From the NCBI RefSeq assembly GCF_020639365.1, contig NZ_JAINUL010000001.1, forward strand, positions 1,062,558-1,126,557: a DNA stretch of 64,000 nucleotides, read 5' to 3'. The stretch is from Streptomyces flavotricini (GTDB lineage Bacteria > Actinomycetota > Actinomycetes > Streptomycetales > Streptomycetaceae). The position numbers and the translations under genes were made by a program. Under the pieces are notes generated by a model. The model was not told the DNA's origin. It ran no database searches and was given only the letters and a program-made list of their open reading frames with translations. Positions 32,280 to 41,007 of the stretch are shown piece by piece; position 1 is the stretch's first letter; each line of letters starts with the position of its first letter.

Positions 32280-33797
32280 ATGAGCCTCCACCGCCGCCGG
32301 TTGCTGGGCAGCGTGCCCGCAGCCGTGCTGGCCGCCTTCGCCGTCGCGGCGGCGCCGGCCCGCGCTCCCGACTGGTCGGCGCTCGGCCGCGGCATCGACG
32401 GGCGGGTGGTGCTGCCGGGCGACCCCGGCTACCCCGAGGCCCGGCAGCTGTTCCAGCCCCGCTACGACGCCATCGCCCCGGGCGCGGTGGCCTACCCCGC
32501 GCACGCCGCCGATGTGGCCGTGTGCCTGGACTTCGCGCGCCGCTCCGCCGTCCCCGTCGTACCGCGCGGCGGCGGCCACAGTTACGCCGGCTGGTCCACC
32601 TGCGCCGGCGGGCTCGTCGTCGACGCCGGTGCCATGGCCGGGCTGGTGGTCGAGGGGTCCGGTGTACGCATCGGCGCCGGGGCCCGGCTCGGCGACGTCA
32701 ATCGGAGCCTCGCCTCGCGGCGCCTCGCCGTCCCGACCGGCCTGTGCCCCACGGTCGGCATCGCCGGACTCACCCTGGGCGGCGGGCTCGGCCTGGCCTC
32801 CCGCGCCCACGGGACCACCTCCGACGCCCTCACCGGGGCCACCGTCGTCACCCCCGACGGCCTCGTGCGCGAAGTCGACGCCGCACGCGACCCGGACCTG
32901 TTCTGGGCCCTGCGCGGTGGCGGGGGCGGCAACTTCGGCGTGGTCACCGAGTTCCGTTTCCGCACCCACCCGGCCACCGACTGCGCCTACGCCGAACTCC
33001 ACTGGCCCGAAGCCGACTCCGCCGCCCTGCTGCGCGGCTGGCAGCGCTGGCTGGCCGCCCTCCCCGACCCCTTCTGGAGCCAGGTCGAGTTCCTGATCGA
33101 AGGCGGCCCGGCCGCGGCCCCCGCCGTCCGCGTCCTGTGCCTCGACGGGCGCACCGAACTCGAGCGGCAGCTGACCCGCCTGTCCGACCTCGTCGGCCGG
33201 CCGCTCCGGGACAGCTGGATCGTCGTACGCACCTACGAGGAGACCCTGCGGGCCATGTCGGGCTGCGCGGAGCGGAGCGCCGCACAGTGCCATCTGCCCG
33301 GCACCCTGCCCGGCCGGACCCCCGAGGGCCGGATCGGCCGGGACTCGTACGGCGGGCGCTGCGACTTCTGGGGCGCCGCCGGGCTGCCCGACGCGGGCGT
33401 GGCCGCGGTGCTGGCCGCCGTACGCCGCTACGGGCGGAGCGTCCCGGCCGGCGGCCTCGGAGTCGTCCAGTTCACCGGCGAGTGCGGCGGGGCCGTGAAC
33501 CGCCCGGCGGCGGCCGACACCGCGTTCGTGCACCGCGACAGCGCCTTCCTCACCCAGTACCTCGCCTACTGGCCCGGCTCCGCGACGCCCGCGCAGGTGG
33601 CCTCGCACCAGGGCTGGCTCGACGGGCTGTGGCGGGACCTGCGCCCCTGGGCGAGCGGCCGCGCGTACCAGAACTACATCGATCCGAAACTGCCCGCCTG
33701 GCGCGAGGCGTACTACGGGCCGAACCTCGCGCGCCTCGAAGAGGTCCGGCGCGCCTACGACCCGGACCGGCTGTTCCGCTTCCCGCAGGCCATCTAG
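32280..33797 (+). CDS. secreted berberine-bridge-type FAD oxidase
   Basis: Exported flavoprotein oxidase of 505 residues. The start MSLHRRRLLGSVPAAVLAAF resembles a Tat signal, which suits a protein exported with bound FAD. The FAD domain has VVPRGGGHSYAGWST, with His100 for 8-alpha-histidyl linkage, and VPTGLCPTVGIAGLTLGGG, with Cys156 for 6-S-cysteinyl linkage. Bicovalent flavin, as in BBE and related sugar oxidases, is therefore likely. The C-terminal BBE domain is YQNYIDPKLPAWREAYYG followed by VRRAYDPDRLFRF. The substrate may be an oligosaccharide or an alkaloid-like metabolite. AAGGAGG sits only one base from the ATG, oddly close. A trypsin-like gene follows after 11 bp. Confidence 0.88.
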   Translation: MSLHRRRLLGSVPAAVLAAFAVAAAPARAPDWSALGRGIDGRVVLPGDPGYPEARQLFQPRYDAIAPGAVAYPAHAADVAVCLDFARRSAVPVVPRGGGHSYAGWSTCAGGLVVDAGAMAGLVVEGSGVRIGAGARLGDVNRSLASRRLAVPTGLCPTVGIAGLTLGGGLGLASRAHGTTSDALTGATVVTPDGLVREVDAARDPDLFWALRGGGGGNFGVVTEFRFRTHPATDCAYAELHWPEADSAALLRGWQRWLAALPDPFWSQVEFLIEGGPAAAPAVRVLCLDGRTELERQLTRLSDLVGRPLRDSWIVVRTYEETLRAMSGCAERSAAQCHLPGTLPGRTPEGRIGRDSYGGRCDFWGAAGLPDAGVAAVLAAVRRYGRSVPAGGLGVVQFTGECGGAVNRPAAADTAFVHRDSAFLTQYLAYWPGSATPAQVASHQGWLDGLWRDLRPWASGRAYQNYIDPKLPAWREAYYGPNLARLEEVRRAYDPDRLFRFPQAI

Positions 33798-33808
33798 AGG
33801 AGCTCGAC

Positions 33809-34729
33809 ATGCGACGTACGTTGACCGTGGCGGCGGCGACGGCCGCCCTGCTGCTGCCCGCCGGGCCGCTGCCGGTGGCCGAGGCCGGCAGCGCCATCCC
33901 GCCGCCCGGCCGGTGGTCCGCCCGCGAGGCGGAGTCCTTCTGGACGGCCGACCGGATGGCGTCCGCGGCCCCCATGACCCCGGCCTCGGCGGTCGCGGCC
34001 ACCGATCCCGGCACCGGGCAGGACTTCGACGGGATCCCGGTCGTCGGCCGGATGTTCGTGATGAAGGGCGGCGGCGCGTACTTCTGCACCGCGAGCGTGG
34101 TCTCCTCCCCCGGCCGCGACCTGGTGCTCAGCGCGGCGCACTGCCTGCTCGGCACCGACGCCCGCCAGGTGGCCTTCGTACCGCTGTACACGGCGGACAA
34201 CCCGCAGCCGTACGGGATGTTCCCGGTGCTGCGGGCCGCGGACGGGAAGTCCAAGGTGTGGATCGACCCGCGCTACAAGAGCCTGGGCGCCGACAAGGGT
34301 GCCACGCTCGACGTGGCTTTCGCACAGGTCGGGCCGGATGCCGACGGGTTCCCCGTCGAGGACGTGGTCGGCGGGAACCGCCTGGTCACCGGCGCCGGTT
34401 ACGAGCACGCGAAGGTGTCGCTGATCGGATATCCGGCATCGGCCGCGCGCCCGAGGCTGTGCGTGAACCGCACGACCAAGTTCACCAGCAAGGACGCGGG
34501 GATCCCCGGATCGTTCCTGCGGATCGACTGCACGGGATACCCGGGCGGGACCAGCGGCGGCCCCTTCCTGAAGAACTACGACAAGGTGACCGAGACCGGG
34601 GACGTCGTCGGGGTCATCGGCGGCTGGAAGACGGGCGGGGACACCGCCGACACCTCGTACAGCTCGTACTTCGGCCCGGAGATCAAGAAGTTGTACGAGC
34701 AGGCGGTTGCCGGGGCAAAGGCGGGGTGA
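33809..34729 (+). CDS. secreted trypsin-like (S1 family) serine protease
   Basis: Exported protease of 306 residues. The signal peptide is MRRTLTVAAATAALLLPAG. The catalytic triad is His111 in SAAHC, Asp168 in LDVAFAQ and Ser249 in GGTSGGP. YFCTASVVSSPGRDLVLSAA precedes the histidine as in trypsin-like enzymes, and two cysteines near LCVNRT and RIDCTGYPGG may form a disulfide. AGGAG precedes the ATG. Eleven bases separate it from the flavoprotein gene, so the two secreted proteins are probably co-expressed. The last 47 bp overlap a predicted minus-strand gene. Confidence 0.88.
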   Translation: MRRTLTVAAATAALLLPAGPLPVAEAGSAIPPPGRWSAREAESFWTADRMASAAPMTPASAVAATDPGTGQDFDGIPVVGRMFVMKGGGAYFCTASVVSSPGRDLVLSAAHCLLGTDARQVAFVPLYTADNPQPYGMFPVLRAADGKSKVWIDPRYKSLGADKGATLDVAFAQVGPDADGFPVEDVVGGNRLVTGAGYEHAKVSLIGYPASAARPRLCVNRTTKFTSKDAGIPGSFLRIDCTGYPGGTSGGPFLKNYDKVTETGDVVGVIGGWKTGGDTADTSYSSYFGPEIKKLYEQAVAGAKAG

Positions 34730-35078
34730 GCACCCTCACCCAGCGGGTGCGCCGCGGGTTGCCCACGGTGCGCGGGGTCGCGGGCACGCCCTCGGCGGTC
34801 AGCCGGTCGGCGGGCGGCAGGCCGAGCTGGCGGCGCAGGTCGGCGAGGGCCGCGTGGACCGGGGCCAGGAGGACCTCGGCGCGCGGATGGGCGTACGCGA
34901 GCGCGTGCGCGGTGGTCTCGATGGTCTCGGCGGCGTCCTCGGCCGCCGTACGGCTCCACCCGCCGGGCTCGGCGGAACTCCAGGGGGCGACGGCGTCGTA
35001 GAGGTGGCAGGCGGCATCGGCCGCGGCGTCGGCCCGTTCACCGACGCCCGGCGCCGCGATGGTCGGCAGCAGCTCCAT
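34683..35078 (-). CDS. hypothetical helical protein
   Basis: Predicted 131-residue soluble protein. The segment from MELLPTIAAPGVGERADAAA to LADLRRQLGLPPADRL is Ala-rich and helical; the last ~30 residues are basic and antisense to the end of the trypsin-like gene. No motif is recognised and no clear ribosome binding site precedes the ATG. Third-position GC is high and the direction matches the AEC transporter upstream, so it may be the last gene of that operon. Could be spurious. Confidence 0.4.
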   Translation of the reverse strand: MELLPTIAAPGVGERADAAADAACHLYDAVAPWSSAEPGGWSRTAAEDAAETIETTAHALAYAHPRAEVLLAPVHAALADLRRQLGLPPADRLTAEGVPATPRTVGNPRRTRWVRVLTPPLPRQPPARTTS

Positions 35079-35143
35079 GCCGGGTCAACGACCGAAGCCG
35101 CCACGGGGAACGACCGTCGCGCCGCCGGTTCCCCGGGCGCGGC

Positions 35144-35468
35144 TCATCCGGGCCGTCTGTTCACCGGGGCGCGGCTCACCCGAGCCGCCGGGCCACCGCC
35201 TGCGAGCCGATCGGCGGCCGCCGCGGCCACGACGACGCCCATCACCCCGACGGCGCGGGCGAACCGGCGCCGTCGGTGCCGCCCCACACGTCCCAGACCC
35301 GGTCGGGCACGCGGGGGTGGCGTTCGCGCAGTACGGGGCCCGGGTGCGGGACCAGCGTCCCACGGTCGCGGCCTCCTCCAGGTCGTGCAGGGCCCAGGCG
35401 GACAGCAGCCCCCAGCCGGTGGCGGCAACGGCGCCGCTCCTGGCGGCAGTTCGTGTCGGCGTGCTCAC
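35144..35468 (-). pseudogene. frameshifted and truncated HXXEE-domain membrane protein
   Basis: Read across two frames, this stretch encodes a HXXEE-type protein: GWGLLSAWALHDLEEAATV (with the family His and Glu-Glu), then PVLRERHPRVPDRVWDVWGG, then FARAVGVMGVVVAAAAADRL. Reading requires one missing base near 35334-35340 (in a run of C/G) and another near 35261-35266. The third segment stops after RRPG, well short of the several later membrane helices I recall in this family. The GTG at 35468 overlaps the AEC stop (GTGA), so the intact ancestor was the second gene of that operon. Both lesions are single-base in GC-rich sequence, so assembly error should be excluded. Confidence 0.7.
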
Positions 35469-36412
35469 GGGGCCACAGTCTGCAGCCAGACGGGGAGCAG
35501 CAGCAGCGACACGACCGAACTTTTGATCACCAGCGAGGCGGAGAGGTCCACGCCCACGTCGTAGCGCTGGGCGAAGACGAACAGGTTCTGCGGGGTGGGC
35601 ATCGCGGCGATCAGGACGAGGTACGTCAGCCACTCCCCCCGTACGCCGAACAGCACTCCGCACACCGCCCAGGCCAGGAGGGGGAAGGCGAGGCACTTGA
35701 AGGCGATGAGGGCCATCTCCTCGCGGGAGGTGCCCCGGACGTCCAGTCCCACGCCGCCGAGGTGCAGTCCGAGGGCGAACAGGGCGATCGGCGAGGCGCT
35801 GTCGCCGACGAAGGCGGCCCCGTCCAGGACCACCTTCGGGAGGTGCACCGAGAGGAGGTTGAGCACGATCCCGGCGTTGCAGGCCAGCACCACCGGGGTG
35901 GCGAGCGAGGCGCCTACGGCCCGCGAGAGCCGCTGCCCGGGGCCGCCCGCGGCCGGGCCGGCGCGGCCCAGCTCCATGATGGAGATGACGACGAGGGAGA
36001 GCACGCAGACCTGGAAGAGCAGGACGGGGAAGATCGGCGCGGCCGTCCCGAAGAAGGTGATGAACACGGGGACGGCGAAGTAGGCGGTGTTCACCTGGAC
36101 TCCGGCCATCACGCGCAGCGCCACGTCACGGGGATCGCGAATGCCCCGGGCGCCCGAGGCGAAGGCTATGAGGAGCACGGCGAGGGCGGCGGCCGCGGCG
36201 TAGGCGCCGATCGCGTGCCAGTTGAACAGGGCGCCGAGGTCGCTGCCGTAGATGTTGCCGAAGAGGTAGCAGGGGACGGCGAAGAGGAAGGCGTAGTCGG
36301 CGAAGGCCTTGGAGGCCTCGGCCGGGACGGTCTTGCGGCGGGCGAGCAGGACTCCTCCGCCGAAGGCCAGCAGCACCGGTACGAGTTTTTCGAGTGCTGC
36401 CGCCGTGCCCAT
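35465..36412 (-). CDS. AEC (auxin efflux carrier) family transporter
   Basis: Integral membrane permease of 315 residues with about ten helices, for example LVPVLLAFGGGVLLARR, YAFLFAVPCYLFGNIYG, VALRVMAGVQVNTAYFAVPV, FPVLLFQVCVLSLVVISI and WLTYLVLIAAMPTPQNLFVF. The paired domains with broken-helix motifs (VNTAYFAVP and MPTPQNLFV) are the AEC/PIN-fold signature. Bacterial members move organic acids or amino acids; the substrate here is unknown. The ATG at 36412 has GGGGGAG upstream. Downstream comes the broken HXXEE gene with a 4-bp overlap. Confidence 0.88.
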   Translation of the reverse strand: MGTAAALEKLVPVLLAFGGGVLLARRKTVPAEASKAFADYAFLFAVPCYLFGNIYGSDLGALFNWHAIGAYAAAAALAVLLIAFASGARGIRDPRDVALRVMAGVQVNTAYFAVPVFITFFGTAAPIFPVLLFQVCVLSLVVISIMELGRAGPAAGGPGQRLSRAVGASLATPVVLACNAGIVLNLLSVHLPKVVLDGAAFVGDSASPIALFALGLHLGGVGLDVRGTSREEMALIAFKCLAFPLLAWAVCGVLFGVRGEWLTYLVLIAAMPTPQNLFVFAQRYDVGVDLSASLVIKSSVVSLLLLPVWLQTVAP

Positions 36413-36495
36413 GTGTACCGGCTCCCCCGTGATCGACCGTGAGCAGCGTACTCCTGCCCTCCTGGAGGACCTCCGGAGCATAGGCTGGACCGATC

Positions 36496-37842
36496 ATGAG
36501 CGATCGCGACGAAGCCCGCCCCCGTACGCCGGCCCCCGCGAAGGGGGACCGGTCGCCGGTGCGGTTCACGGTGGTGCTGCGCACGCCCGCCCGGGCGGCG
36601 GAGCCGCTGTTCGCGCGGGCGCCGAAGGCCTGGCAGCGGATGCTGCCGTACGTCGTCGCCGGCATCCTCGTGGTGTCGCTGCTGCCGGCGACCATCGCCG
36701 TGCTGACCAACGACTACAAGGCGGGCGGCGGCTGGGCGGGGGCGCTGGGCGCGGCCCAGACCGTGCCGCTGCTGCTGGCGGTGACGCGGCCGCTGGCCGC
36801 GTGGGCCCTGATCCTGGTCGCGGACACGGTCGGGGCGGTGGTGCTGACGCACGCCGACCAGGTGGCCGGGCACGCCTGGCCGTGGACCCCGATGTGCATC
36901 GTCGGGTACCTGGCGCTGATGATCTGCCTGGGGTTGCGCGAGTCGATCCGCACGCTGATCGGGGTGTGGCTGGTGACGGGCGGCGTCGGGGTGGTGCTCG
37001 GCTTCTTCGAGCCCGACGGGGTGACCACCACGGCCGCGCTGCTCTTCGTACTGAGCGGCAGCTTCCTCGCCGTGACGGGGGCCCTGCGCGGGATCGGCGA
37101 CGCCCAGCAGCGCGTCGCCGAGCAGGAGAGCATCAGCGAGGCGGAGCGGGCCCGGCGCACGCTCCTGGAGGAGCGGGCGCGGATCGCCCGGGAGTTGCAC
37201 GATGTGGTGGCGCACCACATGTCGGTGATCACCGTGCAGGCGGATTCCGCTCCGTACCGGCTGCCGGGCATGCCGGAGCCGGTGCGGGAGGAGTTCGCGG
37301 CGATCGCGGCCAGTGCGCGCCAGTCGCTGGGCGAGATGCGGCGGCTGTTGACGGTGCTGCGCGGCGACCGGGCGAACGGCGGGGACGGAACCCGGACGCC
37401 CGACGGCACCGGCGCGCTGGCCCCGCAGCCGGGGATCGGCCGGATCCAGCAGCTGGTGGAGGCGACCGTACGGGCGGGACAGCCGGTGGAGTTGTCGCTC
37501 GCGGCCGGGGCGGAGCGGGCGGCGCCGCCGGCCGTGGACCTGTCGGCGTACCGGATCGTGCAGGAGGCCCTGGCGAACGTGGTGCGGCACGCGCCGGGCG
37601 CCGAGACCCGCGTCTCGGTGACGCACGACGCCGGGGAGGTCCTCGTGCTCGTGGTGAACGGCCCGGCGGCCCGGGACGCGGCGGTGGAGCCGGCCGGTTC
37701 CGGCACCGGGCACGGTCTGGTCGGCATGCGGGAGCGCGTACGGTTGACGGGCGGGACGCTGGACACCGGCCCGTTGCCCGACGGCGGCTTCCGGGTCGCG
37801 GCCCGCCTGCCCCTGAACGACGCCACCGAGGACGCCAGTTGA
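36496..37842 (+). CDS. membrane sensor histidine kinase, NarL-type (HisKA_3)
   Basis: Two-component kinase of 448 residues. A ~45-residue basic cytoplasmic start is followed by about six membrane helices (MLPYVVAGILVVSLLPATIA through TTTAALLFVLSGSFLAVTGAL) without a large extracellular domain. The dimerisation domain carries the phospho-acceptor His235 in ARELHDVVAHHMSVI, and the HATPase region has VQEALANVVRHAPGAETRV and GTGHGLVGMRERVRLTGG. The lack of an outside loop suggests sensing at the membrane. Its stop overlaps the TTG start of the regulator (TTGA). The stimulus is unknown; the downstream secreted hydrolase operon is a candidate target. Confidence 0.92.
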   Translation: MSDRDEARPRTPAPAKGDRSPVRFTVVLRTPARAAEPLFARAPKAWQRMLPYVVAGILVVSLLPATIAVLTNDYKAGGGWAGALGAAQTVPLLLAVTRPLAAWALILVADTVGAVVLTHADQVAGHAWPWTPMCIVGYLALMICLGLRESIRTLIGVWLVTGGVGVVLGFFEPDGVTTTAALLFVLSGSFLAVTGALRGIGDAQQRVAEQESISEAERARRTLLEERARIARELHDVVAHHMSVITVQADSAPYRLPGMPEPVREEFAAIAASARQSLGEMRRLLTVLRGDRANGGDGTRTPDGTGALAPQPGIGRIQQLVEATVRAGQPVELSLAAGAERAAPPAVDLSAYRIVQEALANVVRHAPGAETRVSVTHDAGEVLVLVVNGPAARDAAVEPAGSGTGHGLVGMRERVRLTGGTLDTGPLPDGGFRVAARLPLNDATEDAS

Positions 37843-38519
37843 CCATCCGTGTGATCGTCGTCGACGACCAGGCCATGGTGCGGGCGGGGTTCGCCGCCCT
37901 GCTGTCGGCGCAGGCCGACATCGACGTGGTGGGCGAGGCCCCGGACGGGCGGCAGGGCGTGCAGGTCTCGCGCACCGCGCACCCCGACGTGGTGCTGATG
38001 GACGTGCGGATGCCGGAGATGGACGGTCTGGCGGCGGCCCGGGAGCTGCTCAGCCCGCCGCCGGGGGTGGTCCACCGGCCGAAGGTGCTGATGCTGACCA
38101 CCTTCGACATCGACGACTACGTGTACGAGGCGCTGCGCGCGGGAGCCTCGGGGTTCCTGCTGAAGGACGCGCCGCCGGCCGACCTGATCGCGGCGGTCCG
38201 GGTGGTCGCGTCGGGCGAGGCGCTGCTCGCTCCCTCGGTGACCCGGCGGCTGATCGCGGACTTCGTCCAGCAGCGGCCGGCCCCGCGCAAGGACCCGGCG
38301 CTGCGGCTGAAGGGGCTGACCCCGCGGGAGACCGAGGTACTGGAGCTGATCGCGCGCGGGCTGTCGAACCAGGAGATCGCCGGGCACCTGGTGCTGGCCG
38401 AGCAGACGGTGAAGACGCACATCGGGCGGGTGCTGGCCAAGCTGGACCTGCGGGACCGGGCCCAGGCGGTGATCTTCGCGTACGAGGCGGGGCTGGTCCG
38501 GCCCGGGGACTCGCACTGA
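37839..38519 (+). CDS. NarL/FixJ-type response regulator
   Basis: Response regulator of 226 residues. The receiver has VIVVDDQAMVRAGF, phospho-acceptor Asp55 in VVLMDVRMPEMDG, the switch Thr in LMLTTFDIDDYV and Lys in GFLLKDAPPADL. The C-terminal LuxR-type HTH is LTPRETEVLELIARGLSNQE and VKTHIGRVLAKL. The TTG at 37839 is chosen because it overlaps the kinase stop and has GAGGAC upstream; GTG four codons later would cut into the first beta strand. It pairs with the kinase upstream. Confidence 0.92.
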   Translation: MTIRVIVVDDQAMVRAGFAALLSAQADIDVVGEAPDGRQGVQVSRTAHPDVVLMDVRMPEMDGLAAARELLSPPPGVVHRPKVLMLTTFDIDDYVYEALRAGASGFLLKDAPPADLIAAVRVVASGEALLAPSVTRRLIADFVQQRPAPRKDPALRLKGLTPRETEVLELIARGLSNQEIAGHLVLAEQTVKTHIGRVLAKLDLRDRAQAVIFAYEAGLVRPGDSH

Positions 38520-38531
38520 CGTCCGCCCCCG

Positions 38532-38553
38532 CCGCCGCGCCCTGACGCGGCGG
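38532..38553 (+). terminator. terminator after the two-component operon
   Basis: CCGCCGCG and CGCGGCGG form an 8-bp stem around CCCTGA, 12 bases after the response-regulator stop. Confidence 0.6.
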
Positions 38554-38664
38554 ATCTCCTCCACCCCCTACCGGGGTATGACATCCGACTTGGCTCCACG
38601 GTCCGACGTCCCCTTCGACACCTTCTTCTTACCTTCTCCCCGTCACGAGGAGAGGAGAAGGGGC

Positions 38665-39708
38665 ATGCGCCGCTTCGGAAGGACCCTGGCCACCGCCGCA
38701 CTGGCCGTGGCCGTGGTCGGGGGGACCGCGGGCTGGGCCTCCGGCGACAGCCAGCGGGCGGTCACCGGACCGCCGCCCGGCGCCGCCGCCTGGCGGGCCG
38801 ACACCGTGTCCGGCCGGTCGCTGCCCGATCCGGCGAGCGCCTCGCCGCATGACGTGGCCCGGTTCTTCGCCGGGCTGGACGACGCGGAGCGCCGGGAGCT
38901 CGTACGGAGGCACCCGCTGGTGGTGGGCAACCTCGACGGCGCACCCGTCCCCCTCAGGTACGAGGCCAACCGGCTGGCGGTCCTCGCGACCGGCGAGGCG
39001 CGCTTCGCCTCGCTCGCCTCCCCGGGGCGGCAGATCCTCGCCTTCGACCCGCGCGGGCGCGGCCAGGTCGTCGAGGTGTTCGGGGACCTGCCGCGGGCCG
39101 CGCACGTCTCGGTGGTCGTGCCGGGTTCGGACAGCGACGCCACCACGTACGACGCGAAGCGCGCTCCGAACACCGGGCCGGCCGGGATGGCCCGCTCGCT
39201 GCGCGCCGCGGCCGGCGAGGACACCGCGGTGGTGGCCTGGGCCGGCTACACCACCCCCGTCGGGGTCGGGCTGGACGCGGCCTCCGGGCGGCTCGCCGAG
39301 GCGGGCGCGGACCGGCTGGCCCGGTTCACGGCGGGCCTCGACGCGATCGGCGCACCCGACCCGGTGCTGTTCTGCCACAGCTACGGCTCGGTGGTGGGGG
39401 GTCTGGCGGCCGGGCGTACGGACGCCAGCGACATCGTCGTGTTCGGCTCCCCCGGCATGCGCGCCGACACCGCCGCCGGACTGCACACCCGCGCCCGCGT
39501 CTGGGCGGCCCGGGGGCCCTCCGACTGGATCGCGGACGTGCCGAACGTGGAGTTCGCCGGAATCGGCCACGGCGCCGATCCGACCTCCGCCGCCTTCGGC
39601 GCGCGCAAGGTGCCGGCCGGCGACGTGCACGGCCACACCGGGTACCTCGCACCCGGAACCCGGTCCCTGGCGGCCTTCGCCGCGATCGCGAAGGGGGAGG
39701 TCCGATGA
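38665..39708 (+). CDS. secreted alpha/beta hydrolase (DUF1023-like)
   Basis: Predicted exported hydrolase of 347 residues. The signal peptide is RRFGRTLATAALAVAVVGGT. The C-terminal half has an alpha/beta hydrolase fold like the actinobacterial DUF1023 proteins: VSVVVPGSDSDATTYDAK, VVAWAGYTTP, the nucleophile elbow CHSYGSV with Ser239, DIVVFGSPGM, and HGHTGYL with the likely catalytic His. GAGGAGAGGAGAAGGGG directly precedes the ATG, making this start much better than an in-frame ATG 29 codons earlier. It overlaps the acyltransferase start by four bases. An esterase or lipase acting outside the membrane is likely; the substrate is unknown. Confidence 0.85.
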   Translation: MRRFGRTLATAALAVAVVGGTAGWASGDSQRAVTGPPPGAAAWRADTVSGRSLPDPASASPHDVARFFAGLDDAERRELVRRHPLVVGNLDGAPVPLRYEANRLAVLATGEARFASLASPGRQILAFDPRGRGQVVEVFGDLPRAAHVSVVVPGSDSDATTYDAKRAPNTGPAGMARSLRAAAGEDTAVVAWAGYTTPVGVGLDAASGRLAEAGADRLARFTAGLDAIGAPDPVLFCHSYGSVVGGLAAGRTDASDIVVFGSPGMRADTAAGLHTRARVWAARGPSDWIADVPNVEFAGIGHGADPTSAAFGARKVPAGDVHGHTGYLAPGTRSLAAFAAIAKGEVR

Positions 39709-40916
39709 GCGCGCCGGCCACGCTCCGGAAGGTGGCCGACCGGATCGAGCGGCAGACCCCCGCCCACCGCGACCGGGCCGTCGACGGGCTGCGCGCCCTC
39801 GCCCTGCTGGCCGTTCCGACCGGGCACTGGCTGCTCGGCGGGTTCACGCGCGACGCGGAGGGCGGCCTGCACAACGCCAGCCCGCTCTCCGCGTTCGGCG
39901 CCCTGGCCCCGGCCGGCTGGGTGCTGCAGATGCTCGGCATCTTCTTCCTGGTCGGCGGTTACGCCTCGGTGCTCTCCTACCACCGCCGCAAGGGGTCCGC
40001 CGGGGACTGGCTGAAGGGCCGGATCGCCCGGCTGGGGCGGCCGGTGCTCGGGGTCACCGCGGTGTGGGCGCTGGCCGCGCCGGTGCTGTACGCGGCGGGG
40101 GTGCCGGAGGTCAGCCTGCGGACCGGGGCCACGCTGGTGATCCAGCCGCTGTGGTTCGTCGGGGTGTACGTGGTGGTCACCGCGCTGACCCCGTACTGCG
40201 TACGGGCGGCGCGCCGGCTCGGCGGCTGGGCGGCGGCCCCGCTGCTCGCCTCGGTCGCGGTCGTGGACTTCCTGCGGTACGGGCCGTTCGCCGAGGCCGT
40301 GCCCTCCTGGCTGGCGGTCGTGAACATCCTGCCGGGCTGGCTGTTCGCGTACCAGCTGGGCGTGAGCTGGGTCGAGGGGCGGATCGGCAGGCGCGGGGCC
40401 TGGCTGCTGCTGGCGGGCGGGACCCTGCTGTTCGCGGCGCTGCTGGCGGTGTTCCACTACCCGGCGTCGATGGTCGGCGTGCCGGGCGAGGCACGGACCA
40501 ACTCGCACCCGCCGTCGCTGCTCGTGCTGGCCCTGGCCTCGGCCCAGTCGGGCGCGGCGATGCTGCTGCGCGACCGGCTGGCGGGGCTGCTGGCCCGGCC
40601 GGCGCTGTGGGCCCCGGTGGTGGTGGTCAACCTGTCCGCGATGACGATCCTGTGCTGGCACCAGACGGCCATGCTGGCGGCGGCCGTGCCCGGTTCGTTC
40701 GTGGGCGATCTGACGGGGCTGACGACGGCGCCGGACAGCCCGGTCTGGATCGCGGCGCGGCTGGCGTGGATGCCGGTGTTCGCGGTGCTGCTGGTGGGCA
40801 TCGCCCGGTACGCGCGCCGGTTCGAGGAGCCGTGGACCCGGGCGACGGCGGTGCGGCGGACGCTCGCGGGGGTGTTGGCGGCCGGGTTCGCGGTGTTCGC
40901 GCTGGGGCTGGCGTAG
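39705..40916 (+). CDS. acyltransferase 3 family membrane protein
   Basis: Integral membrane O-acyltransferase of 403 residues with about ten helices. The family start DRAVDGLRALALLAVPTGHW carries the catalytic histidine region. GIFFLVGGYASVLSYHRRK and GRIARLGRPVLGVT are the typical R/G motifs after helix 2. The protein would use acyl-CoA inside to modify a sugar, lipid or exported product. Coupled by ATGA to the secreted hydrolase, an unusual pairing in which one enzyme might add and the other remove acyl groups; this is inference. A strong hairpin follows the stop. Confidence 0.85.
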   Translation: MSAPATLRKVADRIERQTPAHRDRAVDGLRALALLAVPTGHWLLGGFTRDAEGGLHNASPLSAFGALAPAGWVLQMLGIFFLVGGYASVLSYHRRKGSAGDWLKGRIARLGRPVLGVTAVWALAAPVLYAAGVPEVSLRTGATLVIQPLWFVGVYVVVTALTPYCVRAARRLGGWAAAPLLASVAVVDFLRYGPFAEAVPSWLAVVNILPGWLFAYQLGVSWVEGRIGRRGAWLLLAGGTLLFAALLAVFHYPASMVGVPGEARTNSHPPSLLVLALASAQSGAAMLLRDRLAGLLARPALWAPVVVVNLSAMTILCWHQTAMLAAAVPGSFVGDLTGLTTAPDSPVWIAARLAWMPVFAVLLVGIARYARRFEEPWTRATAVRRTLAGVLAAGFAVFALGLA

Positions 40917-40943
40917 CACCGGCCGACGACGGTTCGACGATGT

Positions 40944-40983
40944 GCCGAGAGCGCCGCTCCCTGCGGGGAGCGGCGCTCTCGGC
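40944..40983. terminator. bidirectional terminator with 18-bp stem
   Basis: Bases 40944-40961 and 40966-40983 are exact reverse complements around the loop TGCG. The element lies between the converging acyltransferase and DUF350 genes. Confidence 0.9.
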
Positions 40984-41007
40984 GTGTTCGCGCGGCGGGT
41001 GCGCGGT

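Noticed and set aside
38563..38577. ACCCC-N5-GGGGT resembling a copper CsoR operator
   Set aside because: Only 5-bp arms in GC-rich DNA and no copper-related gene follows; the downstream gene is a secreted hydrolase.
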